Assembly: GCA_965240365.1 (NCBI GenBank) | Contig: OZ251218.1 | Coordinates: forward strand, 2,666,001-2,730,000 | DNA: 64,000 nt | Direction: 5' to 3' | Origin: G965240365 sp965240365 | Lineage (GTDB): Bacteria; Pseudomonadota; Gammaproteobacteria; Eutrophobiales; Eutrophobiaceae | Shown here: positions 7,579 through 16,358 of the stretch, piece by piece | Position numbering within the stretch: the first letter of the stretch is position 1 | Layout: each line of letters starts with the position of its first letter | Translations under genes and position numbers: made by a program | The notes under the pieces: generated by a model | What the model saw: the letters and a program-made list of their open reading frames with translations, nothing else | The model's database searches: none | What the model was told of the DNA's origin: nothing

Positions 7579-10182
7579 ATGAAAACCGCTAACGAGATTC
7601 GCCGCTCATTCCTGGACTTTTTCAAGTCCCGGGGGCATGAAATCGTGCCGAGTAGTTCGCTTGTGCCGGCCAATGACCCGACCCTGTTATTCACCAATGC
7701 CGGCATGGTGCAATTCAAGGAGCTGTTTCTGGGGCAGGAGCAACGCGCCTATAAACGGGCCGCCTCGGCCCAGCGCTGTGTGCGGGCCGGCGGCAAGCAT
7801 AATGATCTGGAAAACGTGGGCTATACCGCGCGGCATCACACCTTCTTTGAGATGCTCGGCAATTTCAGCTTCGGCGATTACTTCAAGCAGGAAGCCATCG
7901 CCTTTGCCTGGGAATACCTGACCGGGGTGTTAAAGCTGCCCGCGGAGCGGCTCTGGATCACCGTGTTTGAAGACGATGACGAAGCCGCGGCCATCTGGCT
8001 GAACGAGATCGGCGTTGACCCGCAAAGATTCAGCTATTGCGGCGCAAAAGAGAACTTCTGGGCCATGGGCGACACCGGCCCCTGCGGCCCGTGCAGCGAG
8101 ATCTTCTATGACCACGGCGCGCAAATCCCGGGCGGCCCGCCCGGCAGCGAAACGGCCGAACTGGACCGTTACATCGAGATCTGGAACCTGGTCTTTACCC
8201 AGTACAACCGGGATCCGGACGGCAATCTGCGGCCCATCCCCAGCCCCTCGGTCGATACCGGCATGGGCCTTGAGCGCATCACGGCCGTGTTGCAGGGCGT
8301 CCACAACAACTACGAAACCGAACTTTTCCAGCGCATCATCCAGGGCATACAAGACTTGCGCGGCGCTGACGAACTCGAACTCACCTCCAGCCGCGTGGTG
8401 GCCGATCATATCCGCTCCTGCGCCTTCCTGATTACCGACGGCGTCCTGCCCTCCAACGAAAGGCGCGGTTATGTGCTGCGCCGCATTATCCGCCGGGCGA
8501 TACGGCATGGCGACAAGCTCGGCTTCAAGGAACCGTTCTTTTACAAACTGGTCGGCGTGCTGGCCGAAGTCATGGGCGCGGCCTATCCCGAACTGCCCGC
8601 GGCCAGGGGCCATGTCGAGAAGGTATTGCTGAATGAAGAACAGCGCTTTGCCGAAACCCTGGAACAGGGGCTTAAGCTGCTGGATGAACTCATCCACGGG
8701 CTGGACGGCGCCGTTATCGGCGGCGAGGCCGTGTTCCGTCTGTATGACACCTACGGTTTCCCGGTGGACCTGACGGCCGATATTGCCCGTGAACGGGGCC
8801 TCGCAATCGACCTGGAAGGCTTCAACCAGGCCATGACAAAACAGCGCCAGCGCGCGCGCAAGGCCAGCCGCTTCGCCGAAACCAGCGTTGCCGGGGCCGC
8901 TGACCGGCCCACCCGCTTTACCGGTTATGAGCACATGCGGCAAACAACCGGCGTGACCGCCATATACCGGGACGGGCGCTCCGTGCAATCTCTGCAAGAG
9001 GGCGAGAGCGGCGGCGTTATCCTGGCAGAGACGCCCTTTTATGCGGAGGGAGGCGGCCAGATCGGGGATCAGGGCGAATTGCAGATCGGCGCGGCCCTGT
9101 TTGAAGTCGAAGACACCAAAAAACAGGGCCAGTCGTATATTCATCTTGGTCTCATGCAGGCCGGTTCGATCCAAGTCGGTGACACCGTCGATGCGGCCGT
9201 GGATCAATCGCGCCGCGCCCATGTCATGCGCAATCACTCGGCCACCCATCTGCTAAACGCGACCCTCAGAAAAGTCCTGGGCGATCATGTCTTGCAGAAA
9301 GGCTCGCTGGTGGCGGCCGATCGGCTGCGCTTTGACTTCTCGCACGGCGAGCCGTTGACACGCGCTGAAATCACACAAATCGAACAGCGCGTCAATGCCC
9401 AGATCCTGGCCAATGCAGCGACCCGCATCCGGGTCATGCCGCTGGCCGAGGCCAGGGCCGCCGGGGCCCTGTCGCTGTCTGGCGAGAAATACGAAGATCC
9501 CGTGCGGGTGCTGAATATCGGCGGTGAATTTTCCTGTGAGCTTTGCGGCGGCACCCATGTCGAGCGGGCCGGCGACATCGGCTTATTCAAGATCACCTCG
9601 GAATCGGGGATCGCCTCGGGCATTCGCCGGATTGAGGCCGTGACCGGGGCCGGCGCATTACGCTGGGTGGAAGACGCCGATGCGAAGTTGCAGCAGATGT
9701 CCGAACTGCTGAAAACAGACGTGGAATCGGTCGCCGCCCGCCTGAATCTGCACATCGAAAAGTCGCGCCGGCTGGAAAAGGAACTGGCGCAACTCAAGGG
9801 CCGGCTGGCCAGCAGCGCCGGCTCTGATATGGCCGCCGAGGCCAGCACCATTGAAGGCGTCAAGGTGATCGCCCGCACCCTGGACGGGGTTGACGCCAGG
9901 ACCCTGCGCGATACCGTTGACCAGCTTAAAAACAAACTCGGCACGGCCGCGCTGGTGCTGGCCAGCGTGGCCGATTCCCGGGTCAGCCTGGTGGCCGGCG
10001 TGACCCCGGACAATATTGACCGCATCAAGGCCGGCGATCTGGTCAATTTTGTCGCCCGTCAGGTCGGCGGCCGCGGCGGCGGCCGGCCCGATATGGCCCA
10101 GGCCGGCGGCAATGACCCGGCCGCGCTCCCCGGCGCCCTGGAAAAAGTGCCGGACTGGGTCCGCGCGCGGCTCAGCGCCTGA
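7579..10182 (+). CDS. alaS: alanyl-tRNA synthetase
   Basis: 867 residues, normal length. The class II catalytic core is at the N-terminus (FFKSRGHEIVPSSSLVPAND, TARHHTFFEMLGNFSFGDYF). The editing-domain zinc ligands are in HSATH at about 553-557 and CGGTH at about 656-660. The C-Ala domain ends with the glycine-rich GGRGGGRPDMAQAGG. It charges tRNA-Ala and clears mischarged Ser/Gly. It starts after the repeat cassette, so transcription is probably separate from recAX. Confidence 0.98.
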   Translation: MKTANEIRRSFLDFFKSRGHEIVPSSSLVPANDPTLLFTNAGMVQFKELFLGQEQRAYKRAASAQRCVRAGGKHNDLENVGYTARHHTFFEMLGNFSFGDYFKQEAIAFAWEYLTGVLKLPAERLWITVFEDDDEAAAIWLNEIGVDPQRFSYCGAKENFWAMGDTGPCGPCSEIFYDHGAQIPGGPPGSETAELDRYIEIWNLVFTQYNRDPDGNLRPIPSPSVDTGMGLERITAVLQGVHNNYETELFQRIIQGIQDLRGADELELTSSRVVADHIRSCAFLITDGVLPSNERRGYVLRRIIRRAIRHGDKLGFKEPFFYKLVGVLAEVMGAAYPELPAARGHVEKVLLNEEQRFAETLEQGLKLLDELIHGLDGAVIGGEAVFRLYDTYGFPVDLTADIARERGLAIDLEGFNQAMTKQRQRARKASRFAETSVAGAADRPTRFTGYEHMRQTTGVTAIYRDGRSVQSLQEGESGGVILAETPFYAEGGGQIGDQGELQIGAALFEVEDTKKQGQSYIHLGLMQAGSIQVGDTVDAAVDQSRRAHVMRNHSATHLLNATLRKVLGDHVLQKGSLVAADRLRFDFSHGEPLTRAEITQIEQRVNAQILANAATRIRVMPLAEARAAGALSLSGEKYEDPVRVLNIGGEFSCELCGGTHVERAGDIGLFKITSESGIASGIRRIEAVTGAGALRWVEDADAKLQQMSELLKTDVESVAARLNLHIEKSRRLEKELAQLKGRLASSAGSDMAAEASTIEGVKVIARTLDGVDARTLRDTVDQLKNKLGTAALVLASVADSRVSLVAGVTPDNIDRIKAGDLVNFVARQVGGRGGGRPDMAQAGGNDPAALPGALEKVPDWVRARLSA

Positions 10183-10246
10183 ATGCCTGCTTTCCGTATT
10201 TCCCGCTGCCGTTAAAATCCCCCGTTTTTCTTGTTAATAAGGCGAT

Positions 10247-11497
10247 ATGGCGCTGATAGTGCAAAAATATGGCGGCACCTCGGTCGGCACGATTGAGCGG
10301 ATCCAGGCCGTGGCGGACAGGGTTATCGAGGCCAAAAAGGCCGGCAATCAGGTCGTGGTGGTGGTGTCGGCCATGAGCGGCGAGACCGACCGCCTGCTCT
10401 CGCTGGCCAACCGGCTGTCGCACACGCCCACGCCGCGGGAACTGGACGTGCTGCTGGCGACCGGCGAACAGGTGACGATCGCGCTGTTGAGCATGGCGCT
10501 GGCGGAGAAGGGCTGCCCGGCCGTCTCCTACACCGGCGGACAGGTTCATATCCGCACCGACAACCGGCACAACAAGGCCCGCATCGTCGATATCGAGTCG
10601 GCCCGGGTGCACAAGGCCCTGGGACAGGGCAAGATCGTGGTGGTCGCGGGTTTTCAGGGCATCGACGAAGACGGCAATATCACCACCCTGGGGCGGGGCG
10701 GATCCGACACCACCGCGGTCGCCATGGCGACCGCGCTCTCGGCCGACGAATGCCGCATCTTCACCGATGTCGATGGCGTTTATACCGCAGATCCGCGCAT
10801 CGTCGATGACGCCCGCCGTATCCCCGTCATCAGTTACGAAGAAATGCTGGAGATGGCCAGCCTGGGCTCCAGGGTGTTGCAGATTCGGGCCGTCGAATTT
10901 GCGCGCAAATACAACATCAACCTGCGCGTGCTGTCCAGCTTTGAAGACGGTCCGGGCACCTTGATCACGCATGAGGACAACAATATGGAAAAGCCCCTGA
11001 TATCCGGCGTTACCCACAACAAGGACGAGGCCAAACTGACCCTGATCGGCGTCGCCGACCGGCCGGGCATCGCCTCGCAAATACTAGGGCCGATCGCGGA
11101 CGCCAACATTGAAGTGGATATGATCGTGCAAAATGTCGTGGTGCAGGACAACACCACCGACTTCACCTTCACCGTGCATCGCGATGAGTACCAAAAGGCC
11201 CTGTCGATCCTCAAACAGAACTCGGCCGAGATCGGCGCGAAAGACGTGACGGGCGATAACAGGATTGTCAAGCTCTCCGTGGTGGGGGTGGGCATGCGCT
11301 CGCACGCGGGCATCGCCAGCCGCATGTTCAGGGCGCTGGCGGGGGAAGGGATCAACATCCAGATGATCTCGACCTCGGAAATCAAGATCTCCGTGGTGGT
11401 GGCCGAAAAATACCTGGAACTGGGCGTGCGCTGCCTGCATTCGGCCTTCGGCCTCGAAAATGGCGCCGTTTCGGCGGAACGTGTCGATGAATCTTGA
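10247..11497 (+). CDS. lysC: aspartate kinase, monofunctional
   Basis: 416 residues. The kinase domain starts with the signature VQKYGGTSVG, followed by VVVSAMSGETDRLL, GRGGSDTTAVA and FTDVDGVYTADPR. Two ACT domains follow from about 265 (RPGIASQILGPIADANIEVD and GVGMRSHAGIASRMFRALAG). They bind lysine or threonine for feedback control. It catalyses the first step of Lys, Thr, Met and diaminopimelate synthesis. The alaS-lysC-csrA order occurs in many gammaproteobacteria outside the enterics. Confidence 0.96.
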   Translation: MALIVQKYGGTSVGTIERIQAVADRVIEAKKAGNQVVVVVSAMSGETDRLLSLANRLSHTPTPRELDVLLATGEQVTIALLSMALAEKGCPAVSYTGGQVHIRTDNRHNKARIVDIESARVHKALGQGKIVVVAGFQGIDEDGNITTLGRGGSDTTAVAMATALSADECRIFTDVDGVYTADPRIVDDARRIPVISYEEMLEMASLGSRVLQIRAVEFARKYNINLRVLSSFEDGPGTLITHEDNNMEKPLISGVTHNKDEAKLTLIGVADRPGIASQILGPIADANIEVDMIVQNVVVQDNTTDFTFTVHRDEYQKALSILKQNSAEIGAKDVTGDNRIVKLSVVGVGMRSHAGIASRMFRALAGEGINIQMISTSEIKISVVVAEKYLELGVRCLHSAFGLENGAVSAERVDES

Positions 11498-11560
11498 TAA
11501 GACAGCCGTATAATTTATCGGACAAGACAGGAAAGCGACATTATCCCCGCGTTTAAGGGC

Positions 11561-11566
11561 TATAAT
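11561..11566 (+). promoter_or_regulatory. probable -10 box for csrA
   Basis: A perfect TATAAT lies 49 bases before the csrA ATG. The sequence 18 bases upstream (GACATT) is a weak -35. Confidence 0.5.
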
Positions 11567-11614
11567 AGAAGAGGGAGAAAAAAACCGATTGAAAGAAGGA
11601 TCAGGAGATTACAA

Positions 11615-11821
11615 ATGTTGATATTGACCCGGCGGGTAGGTGAGTCATTGATGATAGGCGATGAAATCAACGTGACCGTACTTGGGATTCGCGGCAATCA
11701 AGTGCGTATTGGTGTAAATGCGCCCAAAGATGTCGCCGTGCATCGTGAAGAAATATATGACCGGATAAAACAGGAAAAAACGGATGAAGCGCCATCATCC
11801 GGGCTGCAAGGCAGCGGCTGA
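11615..11821 (+). CDS. csrA: carbon storage regulator CsrA
   Basis: 68 residues. MLILTRRVGESLMIGDEINV and VRIGVNAPKDVAVHREEIY are the conserved CsrA/RsmA core. The dimer binds GGA motifs in mRNA leaders and blocks translation. AGGAG at 11603-11607 is an ideal ribosome site and is itself a possible CsrA target (autoregulation is known in the family). The tRNA-Ser gene follows 90 bases downstream, as in many gammaproteobacteria. Confidence 0.97.
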   Translation: MLILTRRVGESLMIGDEINVTVLGIRGNQVRIGVNAPKDVAVHREEIYDRIKQEKTDEAPSSGLQGSG

Positions 11822-11902
11822 TCGCGGGCAGGGCCTGCCGGGCCGGGCTGGTTGGAGCCGGCCGGATTGCGCCCTGTCCGTGGCGGCAATAAAACAGTAA
11901 TT

Positions 11903-13519
11903 TCACCCCGTGGAGAGGTGGCCGAGTGGCTGAAGGCGCTCCCCTGCTAAGGGAGTATACGGTTTATCCCGTATCGAGGGTTCGAATCCCTCTCTCTCCG
12001 CCATTTTGAAATTCGAGTTCCTGAAATCACCTAAGAGCTTGAAAGGTAAGGTGGTTTTGGGTGTTCGAAACCCGTGAAATCGCTGATAGACAAGATGTTC
12101 CCCAAACGTCAGTTTGAGGAATGCTCTTTTGTCCTCTAATGCGTCTGAAACCCATAGTACAAGGGGGTTTTTCAAAAACCGCATGAGTGTTCGAACAGTT
12201 TCATCAAAACCGCGTCTGATCTGCCCCTCGGATTGCATTTTTTCGCTCAGCAATAGTTTTTCTTCTTCTAATGATTTGATCTTTTTCTCATAGGCCGCGA
12301 TCACCGATGGCGTATCAGCCTCGACGATGTGATCCAGCAACTGATCTGTTTTTTGTTCGATGGTTGCTATCTGCGACTTAAAATGCTGCATACGCGCCTG
12401 TTTGTTTTGTATCTCCCTGTCCCAAAGGTTCCTGAACAGCTTTTGCGCCATGGACGCGGCCCCTTTGGACGGCACTATTTTTTTGATCAAAGTGTGGAAT
12501 TCACCTTCCATCCGGTCGCGCTTGATAGACTTGCGATAGCTTTCGCAGCCCTTTTTGAAGCACAAATAATAGGGGTGCTTTTTGCCGCTTTTGCTGGTTG
12601 ACCAGCAAGCCGTTAAGGCTTCGCCGCAATCACCGCACAGCACCGCTCCGCGCAGCGGGAAATCTGCCTGAAGATTCTTGCGGGTTGGGGCATAGGCTTT
12701 TTCTTGCAGGCGCTCCTGAATACGCTTATAGGTCGCAAAAGTAATCAATCCTTCATGCAGACCTTCCCGAAGCGCAATGCCTCGCTGGGGAAATTCGACA
12801 TAGCCTGTATAGATCACGCGGGTCAGGATGTCATTGACAAGCTGATTACGCACCTTGCCGTGTCCGTCTTTGGGGAAATCCGGCTGACTTTCCAGATACC
12901 GGGCGACTTCGGCCTGCGTTCTGAGTTGTCCATACGCGTATCTATTAAGGGCATTGGCAATAATACTGGCGACAGGTTCAGCGCGTACCAAAATATTGGT
13001 CTGGCCTTTGCCGGGGTTCAGGCGTTTGTAACCCATAGGTTCAGAAAACGGCCAGTGCCCTCGCAATAAGCAGCCGGTTTGACGATTGATCACCTGCTCG
13101 GAATATTTGCGTGACGTGTGATGCGCAAACAGCGCCGCCATATTCTCACTCATTTCAGAGTCGGCGTCATCGCCAAATTGCTGGTTTGGCGACATCAATA
13201 TGCCGCCGGCTTTGGTAATGGCTTTGCGTAATGACCTATGCGCGTCAATATCCCGCGCCAGACGGCTGATGTCGTCAATTAAAACAATTTGCGGTGTCTT
13301 GCGGTGTTTGCGCAAATAGGCCAGCATCGCTTTCATGCCGGGGCGATCTTCCGTGCGCCCGGTGATATTGTCCTTGAAGATTTCCACCACCTCGGCGTTA
13401 AGATAATTCTCCGCATAATCACTCAGCCGCATCACCTGTGAAGCGAGCGATTGACTTTGCTCAGCCTGCCGGAGCGTGGATACCCTCGCGTAAATAACAG
13501 CATGTCCTGGCTTACTCAT
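11903..13519 (-). CDS. large serine recombinase (element integrase)
   Basis: 538 residues. The N-terminal resolvase domain has VIYARVSTLRQ (nucleophile S14) and IDDISRLARD. A recombinase domain follows, then a zinc ribbon (CGDCGEAL ... YLCFKKGC) and a coiled coil (about 400-450). The last 33 residues, beginning MAEREGFEPS, are the antisense of the tRNA-Ser gene: the frame reads right through the tRNA and stops at 11903. The natural C-terminus was therefore probably acquired or replaced on integration. The start at 13519 overlaps the upstream gene's TAA by 8 bases. Confidence 0.9.
   Translation of the reverse strand: MSKPGHAVIYARVSTLRQAEQSQSLASQVMRLSDYAENYLNAEVVEIFKDNITGRTEDRPGMKAMLAYLRKHRKTPQIVLIDDISRLARDIDAHRSLRKAITKAGGILMSPNQQFGDDADSEMSENMAALFAHHTSRKYSEQVINRQTGCLLRGHWPFSEPMGYKRLNPGKGQTNILVRAEPVASIIANALNRYAYGQLRTQAEVARYLESQPDFPKDGHGKVRNQLVNDILTRVIYTGYVEFPQRGIALREGLHEGLITFATYKRIQERLQEKAYAPTRKNLQADFPLRGAVLCGDCGEALTACWSTSKSGKKHPYYLCFKKGCESYRKSIKRDRMEGEFHTLIKKIVPSKGAASMAQKLFRNLWDREIQNKQARMQHFKSQIATIEQKTDQLLDHIVEADTPSVIAAYEKKIKSLEEEKLLLSEKMQSEGQIRRGFDETVRTLMRFLKNPLVLWVSDALEDKRAFLKLTFGEHLVYQRFHGFRTPKTTLPFKLLGDFRNSNFKMAEREGFEPSIRDKPYTPLAGERLQPLGHLSTG
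11912..12003 (+). tRNA. tRNA-Ser (anticodon GCT), with encoded CCA
   Basis: A 92-base class II tRNA. The acceptor stem is GGAGAGG/TCTCTCC, the anticodon loop CTGCTAA gives GCT (reads AGC/AGU), a long variable arm follows, then TTCGAATCC in the T arm and a genomic CCA. The gene is intact, but it is the insertion target of the mobile element whose recombinase gene runs through it on the opposite strand. Confidence 0.95.
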
Positions 13520-13895
13520 TCTGCTCTGCCTTTCCCGCCTCATCAGAGGCCGATTGATTAAAGTGTCCCATGTTCCTTTGTTCTAACACATTTCCAGAAT
13601 CCAGAGGTGTCTCTATGGAATCCGGTGTGGATTTATCCACAAAATTCCGGGCCAGCAAAGCCTGTACCGTATCCTGCCCGACGCCCCAATCAACAAAGCC
13701 TTTGATAATATGGGCCAACTCAACCAGCCATGCCGCTTTTTGTTGGTCGCTTATATCCCAGTCATCCATAAAATGCCAATACTCCTGCGCTTTAAGACCA
13801 TAAGGCAATTCTATACCTGTTGGACTTTCTGTTTCTGCAATTTCTGAAGCGTCTGCCGCTCGTAGTGTATGGCCGTCTGGCGCAATCTCATTCAT
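13512..13895 (-). CDS. hypothetical element protein upstream of the recombinase
   Basis: 127 residues, acidic, with no recognised domain. The middle section (EYWHFMDDWDISDQQKAAWL, then VELAHIIKGFVDWGVG) is helical and conserved-looking, while the last 40 residues appear disordered. It overlaps the recombinase start (ATGAGTAA), so it is translated with it. It may be a recombination directionality or accessory factor, judged only by position. Confidence 0.6.
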   Translation of the reverse strand: MNEIAPDGHTLRAADASEIAETESPTGIELPYGLKAQEYWHFMDDWDISDQQKAAWLVELAHIIKGFVDWGVGQDTVQALLARNFVDKSTPDSIETPLDSGNVLEQRNMGHFNQSASDEAGKAEQNE

Positions 13896-14029
13896 GGGCT
13901 TATCCTTTGTATGTTTCGGCTTGTTCCTCCTCTTTCGCTTTTAAGAACAAAGAAAGAACGTATGACTCGTTTTTTCAATCTTGGCAAGATATAAAATCCT
14001 GTTTGCTGACAAAAATTATGCGGTTTTTA

Positions 14030-14455
14030 TCAACCTGCCGGTTCCAGGCCGGTTGCACACACACCATGGCATGCCTCGCGCTGGCGCTGCTGTTGCGCTT
14101 TGTCGATAGCGTCAAAGGCGTCTGCGGCGCGGGCTGGTGTTTGAGCGTTCTGAAGGCCACGCCGCGCCCGCTGTATCTCCTGCTCCCAACGCCGGTTAAA
14201 GTGTTCTCGGATCACAGCATGCGCTTTTTGCGGCTTTAGCCGCGGGAAAGGCTTGTCCGTTTTCACCATCAGCGCGCCTTGCCCTTGCTCACCCTGGCGC
14301 TCTGCTTCCGTCTGGCGCGTCGCTTCACGTTCGATACGCCCAAACGGGCCGGACGCCTCGGTAAATTCCCCTTGCGGGCTTTCCCGCTTGCCCAGCGAAT
14401 CCGGCAGGCCGTCACGCCCCTGTGACGACACACCGCCATAGCGTGGCCGCTTCAC
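14030..14455 (-). CDS. hypothetical protein coupled to the coupling-protein gene
   Basis: 141 residues if started at the GTG at 14455, which overlaps the TGA of the gene before it (GTGA). The N-terminal 60 residues are polar and low complexity (REATRQTEAERQGEQGQG). The C-terminal half is a basic helix (KAHAVIREHFNRRWEQEIQRA). No family is recognised. Position at the end of the conjugation operon suggests a mobilization accessory role. A longer reading from 14509 would lie inside the upstream gene. Confidence 0.55.
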   Translation of the reverse strand: MKRPRYGGVSSQGRDGLPDSLGKRESPQGEFTEASGPFGRIEREATRQTEAERQGEQGQGALMVKTDKPFPRLKPQKAHAVIREHFNRRWEQEIQRARRGLQNAQTPARAADAFDAIDKAQQQRQREACHGVCATGLEPAG

Positions 14456-16065
14456 CACGTCCTGTACCCCTGCACATAGGCGACCTGGCCATTGGCGTGA
14501 TTGGGCCAATGCGCCAGATGCCTGGGCACGTCCTCGCGGATAAAGCGCCGCGTCCGCTGGAAGAAACGGCCCTGAACGCCGAGGCGATCCAAAGGTGGAA
14601 ACAGCGGGTCTGGCCCGTAGCGGCCCGCCATGGCCGGATTAGTCCAGTAGGCTGGCAGCTTGTTGGCCAGCACCGGCGGCAGGCCCGAACCCGGCGATAT
14701 CACCAGCACTTCATCCTTGAGTCCCAGAATTTCAGCCGGATCAAGCGCATAGCGCCCGCTCCTGCGCCGCTGCCCGCTTTGAGCGCCTTCGTGCCCGGCG
14801 ATATGAGCGGCTTTCAGCGGGTCGGCACCCTCCAGCAGGGCGGCGAGCCGGGCCTGCTCCGAGCGCAGGCGGTGATTGCCCTGCGCCATCGGATCATCAA
14901 GCTGAATAGTGACCTTGCCGACGGTATCGGCCAGCCTTCTGGCCGAAGAGATTTCCCGGATACCGCCTCCCATATACAGTTGCATGCCGCAACTATCAAT
15001 AATCTCCTCCGCTCCGGCTTTGCCCATCAGATGCACAAGCTGCCCGTGACTCTGATAAACCAGCAGCGTGCGAAAGAACTTCCGAAACTCCGATACGGCG
15101 GATTTAATAAAATCCGCACCGCCGCAGCTAACCGCTTCCTCGATAAAGAAGAGCGGCCTTGCGCCCCGCCCCGCGCGAACGCAGTGAAGCTGGGCGATAC
15201 CCACCACCATCCGCGTCAGGCTTTCATTGAACGTCCCGCTGCCGCTGGGCTGGGCATAATACACACCGATCTTTTTGCCGGGATCGGCAAGCTCAGGCAG
15301 ATAATCCGCATCGCCGCTCACCGCCGCGGCGGCCTTGGGCGAAGACAGCCAGTCAAAACTGTCTTTCAGACAGCCGATGATCGCGCCCCATTCCTTCTCG
15401 GAATTATGTTTTTTGGCGTACATCTCCACCAAGGTCGAGTAGATATTGTAAGGCATGCCCTCAGAACTGCGGCCTATGGCTTTCAAGAACGCATCGTCAG
15501 TGTCAATGCGGTTGAGCGTTTCCCAAAAGCCCCGCGGTGTAACCCGACCTTCCAGCAGAACCTTTTGCATGGCGATACGGCTCCCCCAGCGTTTGGCCGA
15601 CTGGCCCACCCAGGCGTTCTCGCCCTTGCTGTCCTGATTCACAACACCCATTGCGATGATGCGTTTGGCGTTATCGAACAGATCATCATCGGCTTGCAGA
15701 ATACTCCACAGATCAACCGGATGATTGATGTCCGGGTAGGCGCTCACGCCAAACGGATTGACGGCGTAGGCGTCGCGTCCCGCGGCGAGATTCCAGTGCC
15801 AGCTTGTGCTCATATACTGCCCGCCGACATCCAGCATGAAAAAACTGCCCGTCGAAGGGTGAACCAACTGATAGGCGCCCAGACATGAAAACTTGGCGCT
15901 GCCCGCGCCGCCGATGATGATGCCGGGTTCCTGATCTGGCAGCCGCAGACAAGTATTGCCGATCACGGCCACGGGGCCGTTGGGATTACCCAGCCGCCGC
16001 GCGTCATCCTGCGTTCCCAGCCGGGCAGACCCGTAAGGATTCTCGCGGTAGAACCGTCCGTCCAT
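14452..16065 (-). CDS. VirD4/TraG-type coupling protein, soluble part
   Basis: 537 residues from ATG 16065. GSARLGTQDDARRLG at the start, a P-loop region EPGIIIGGAGSAKFSCLGAY, LDVGGQY, and a Walker B-like RPLFFIEEAVSCGGADF followed by FRTLLVYQSHGQLVHLMG. This is the order found in type IV coupling proteins, which bring the relaxase-DNA complex to the secretion channel. The P-loop is unusual: G-G-A-G-S-A-K-F in place of the normal GxGxGK(T/S). There is no transmembrane segment in this frame; the preceding gene encodes two. A reading from 16188 overlaps that gene out of frame and is rejected. Confidence 0.75.
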   Translation of the reverse strand: MDGRFYRENPYGSARLGTQDDARRLGNPNGPVAVIGNTCLRLPDQEPGIIIGGAGSAKFSCLGAYQLVHPSTGSFFMLDVGGQYMSTSWHWNLAAGRDAYAVNPFGVSAYPDINHPVDLWSILQADDDLFDNAKRIIAMGVVNQDSKGENAWVGQSAKRWGSRIAMQKVLLEGRVTPRGFWETLNRIDTDDAFLKAIGRSSEGMPYNIYSTLVEMYAKKHNSEKEWGAIIGCLKDSFDWLSSPKAAAAVSGDADYLPELADPGKKIGVYYAQPSGSGTFNESLTRMVVGIAQLHCVRAGRGARPLFFIEEAVSCGGADFIKSAVSEFRKFFRTLLVYQSHGQLVHLMGKAGAEEIIDSCGMQLYMGGGIREISSARRLADTVGKVTIQLDDPMAQGNHRLRSEQARLAALLEGADPLKAAHIAGHEGAQSGQRRRSGRYALDPAEILGLKDEVLVISPGSGLPPVLANKLPAYWTNPAMAGRYGPDPLFPPLDRLGVQGRFFQRTRRFIREDVPRHLAHWPNHANGQVAYVQGYRTW

Positions 16066-16067
16066 GT

Positions 16068-16358
16068 TCAAAACAGACCCCGGCGCGAACCGCCCCGTAT
16101 AAACCCCTGAACAAACAGTTGCAACAGCACCGACACACCAAAAAAACAGGCCAGCACCACGATGCCCACAAACGCCCAGCTTCCCCAAACCGCCAGTTCG
16201 CGGCCGAACTCAGCGGCCAGATAATGAAACATCTCTACCCGCACCGTTCTGGCGATGACCGGCGCCAGGAAGAATGCGCCCAGCGCCGCCAGCGCATGAC
16301 TGAAACGCGCGATATTCTTGACGAGGCTGGATGCGGGAGCCGGATTGAAATCTCTCAT
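16068..16358 (-). CDS. two-helix membrane protein, likely membrane part of the coupling protein
   Basis: 96 residues with two hydrophobic segments (ALAALGAFFLAPVIA, about 22-36; and WAFVGIVVLACFFGVSVLLQ, about 61-80). This is the topology of the N-terminal anchor of VirD4 proteins. It ends 2 bases before the coupling-protein ATG and starts with ATGA overlap on the gene before it. The arrangement suggests a coupling protein split into anchor and ATPase polypeptides, which is inference. Confidence 0.65.
   Translation of the reverse strand: MRDFNPAPASSLVKNIARFSHALAALGAFFLAPVIARTVRVEMFHYLAAEFGRELAVWGSWAFVGIVVLACFFGVSVLLQLFVQGFIRGGSRRGLF

Noticed and set aside
7930..9249. A 439-codon antisense frame over alaS
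   Set aside because: alaS is intact and conserved on the sense strand; the antisense frame is a codon-bias shadow.
16066..16188. N-terminal extension of the coupling protein to 16188
   Set aside because: It lies in the alternative frame of the intact 96-residue membrane-protein gene. ATG 16065 follows that gene's stop directly.
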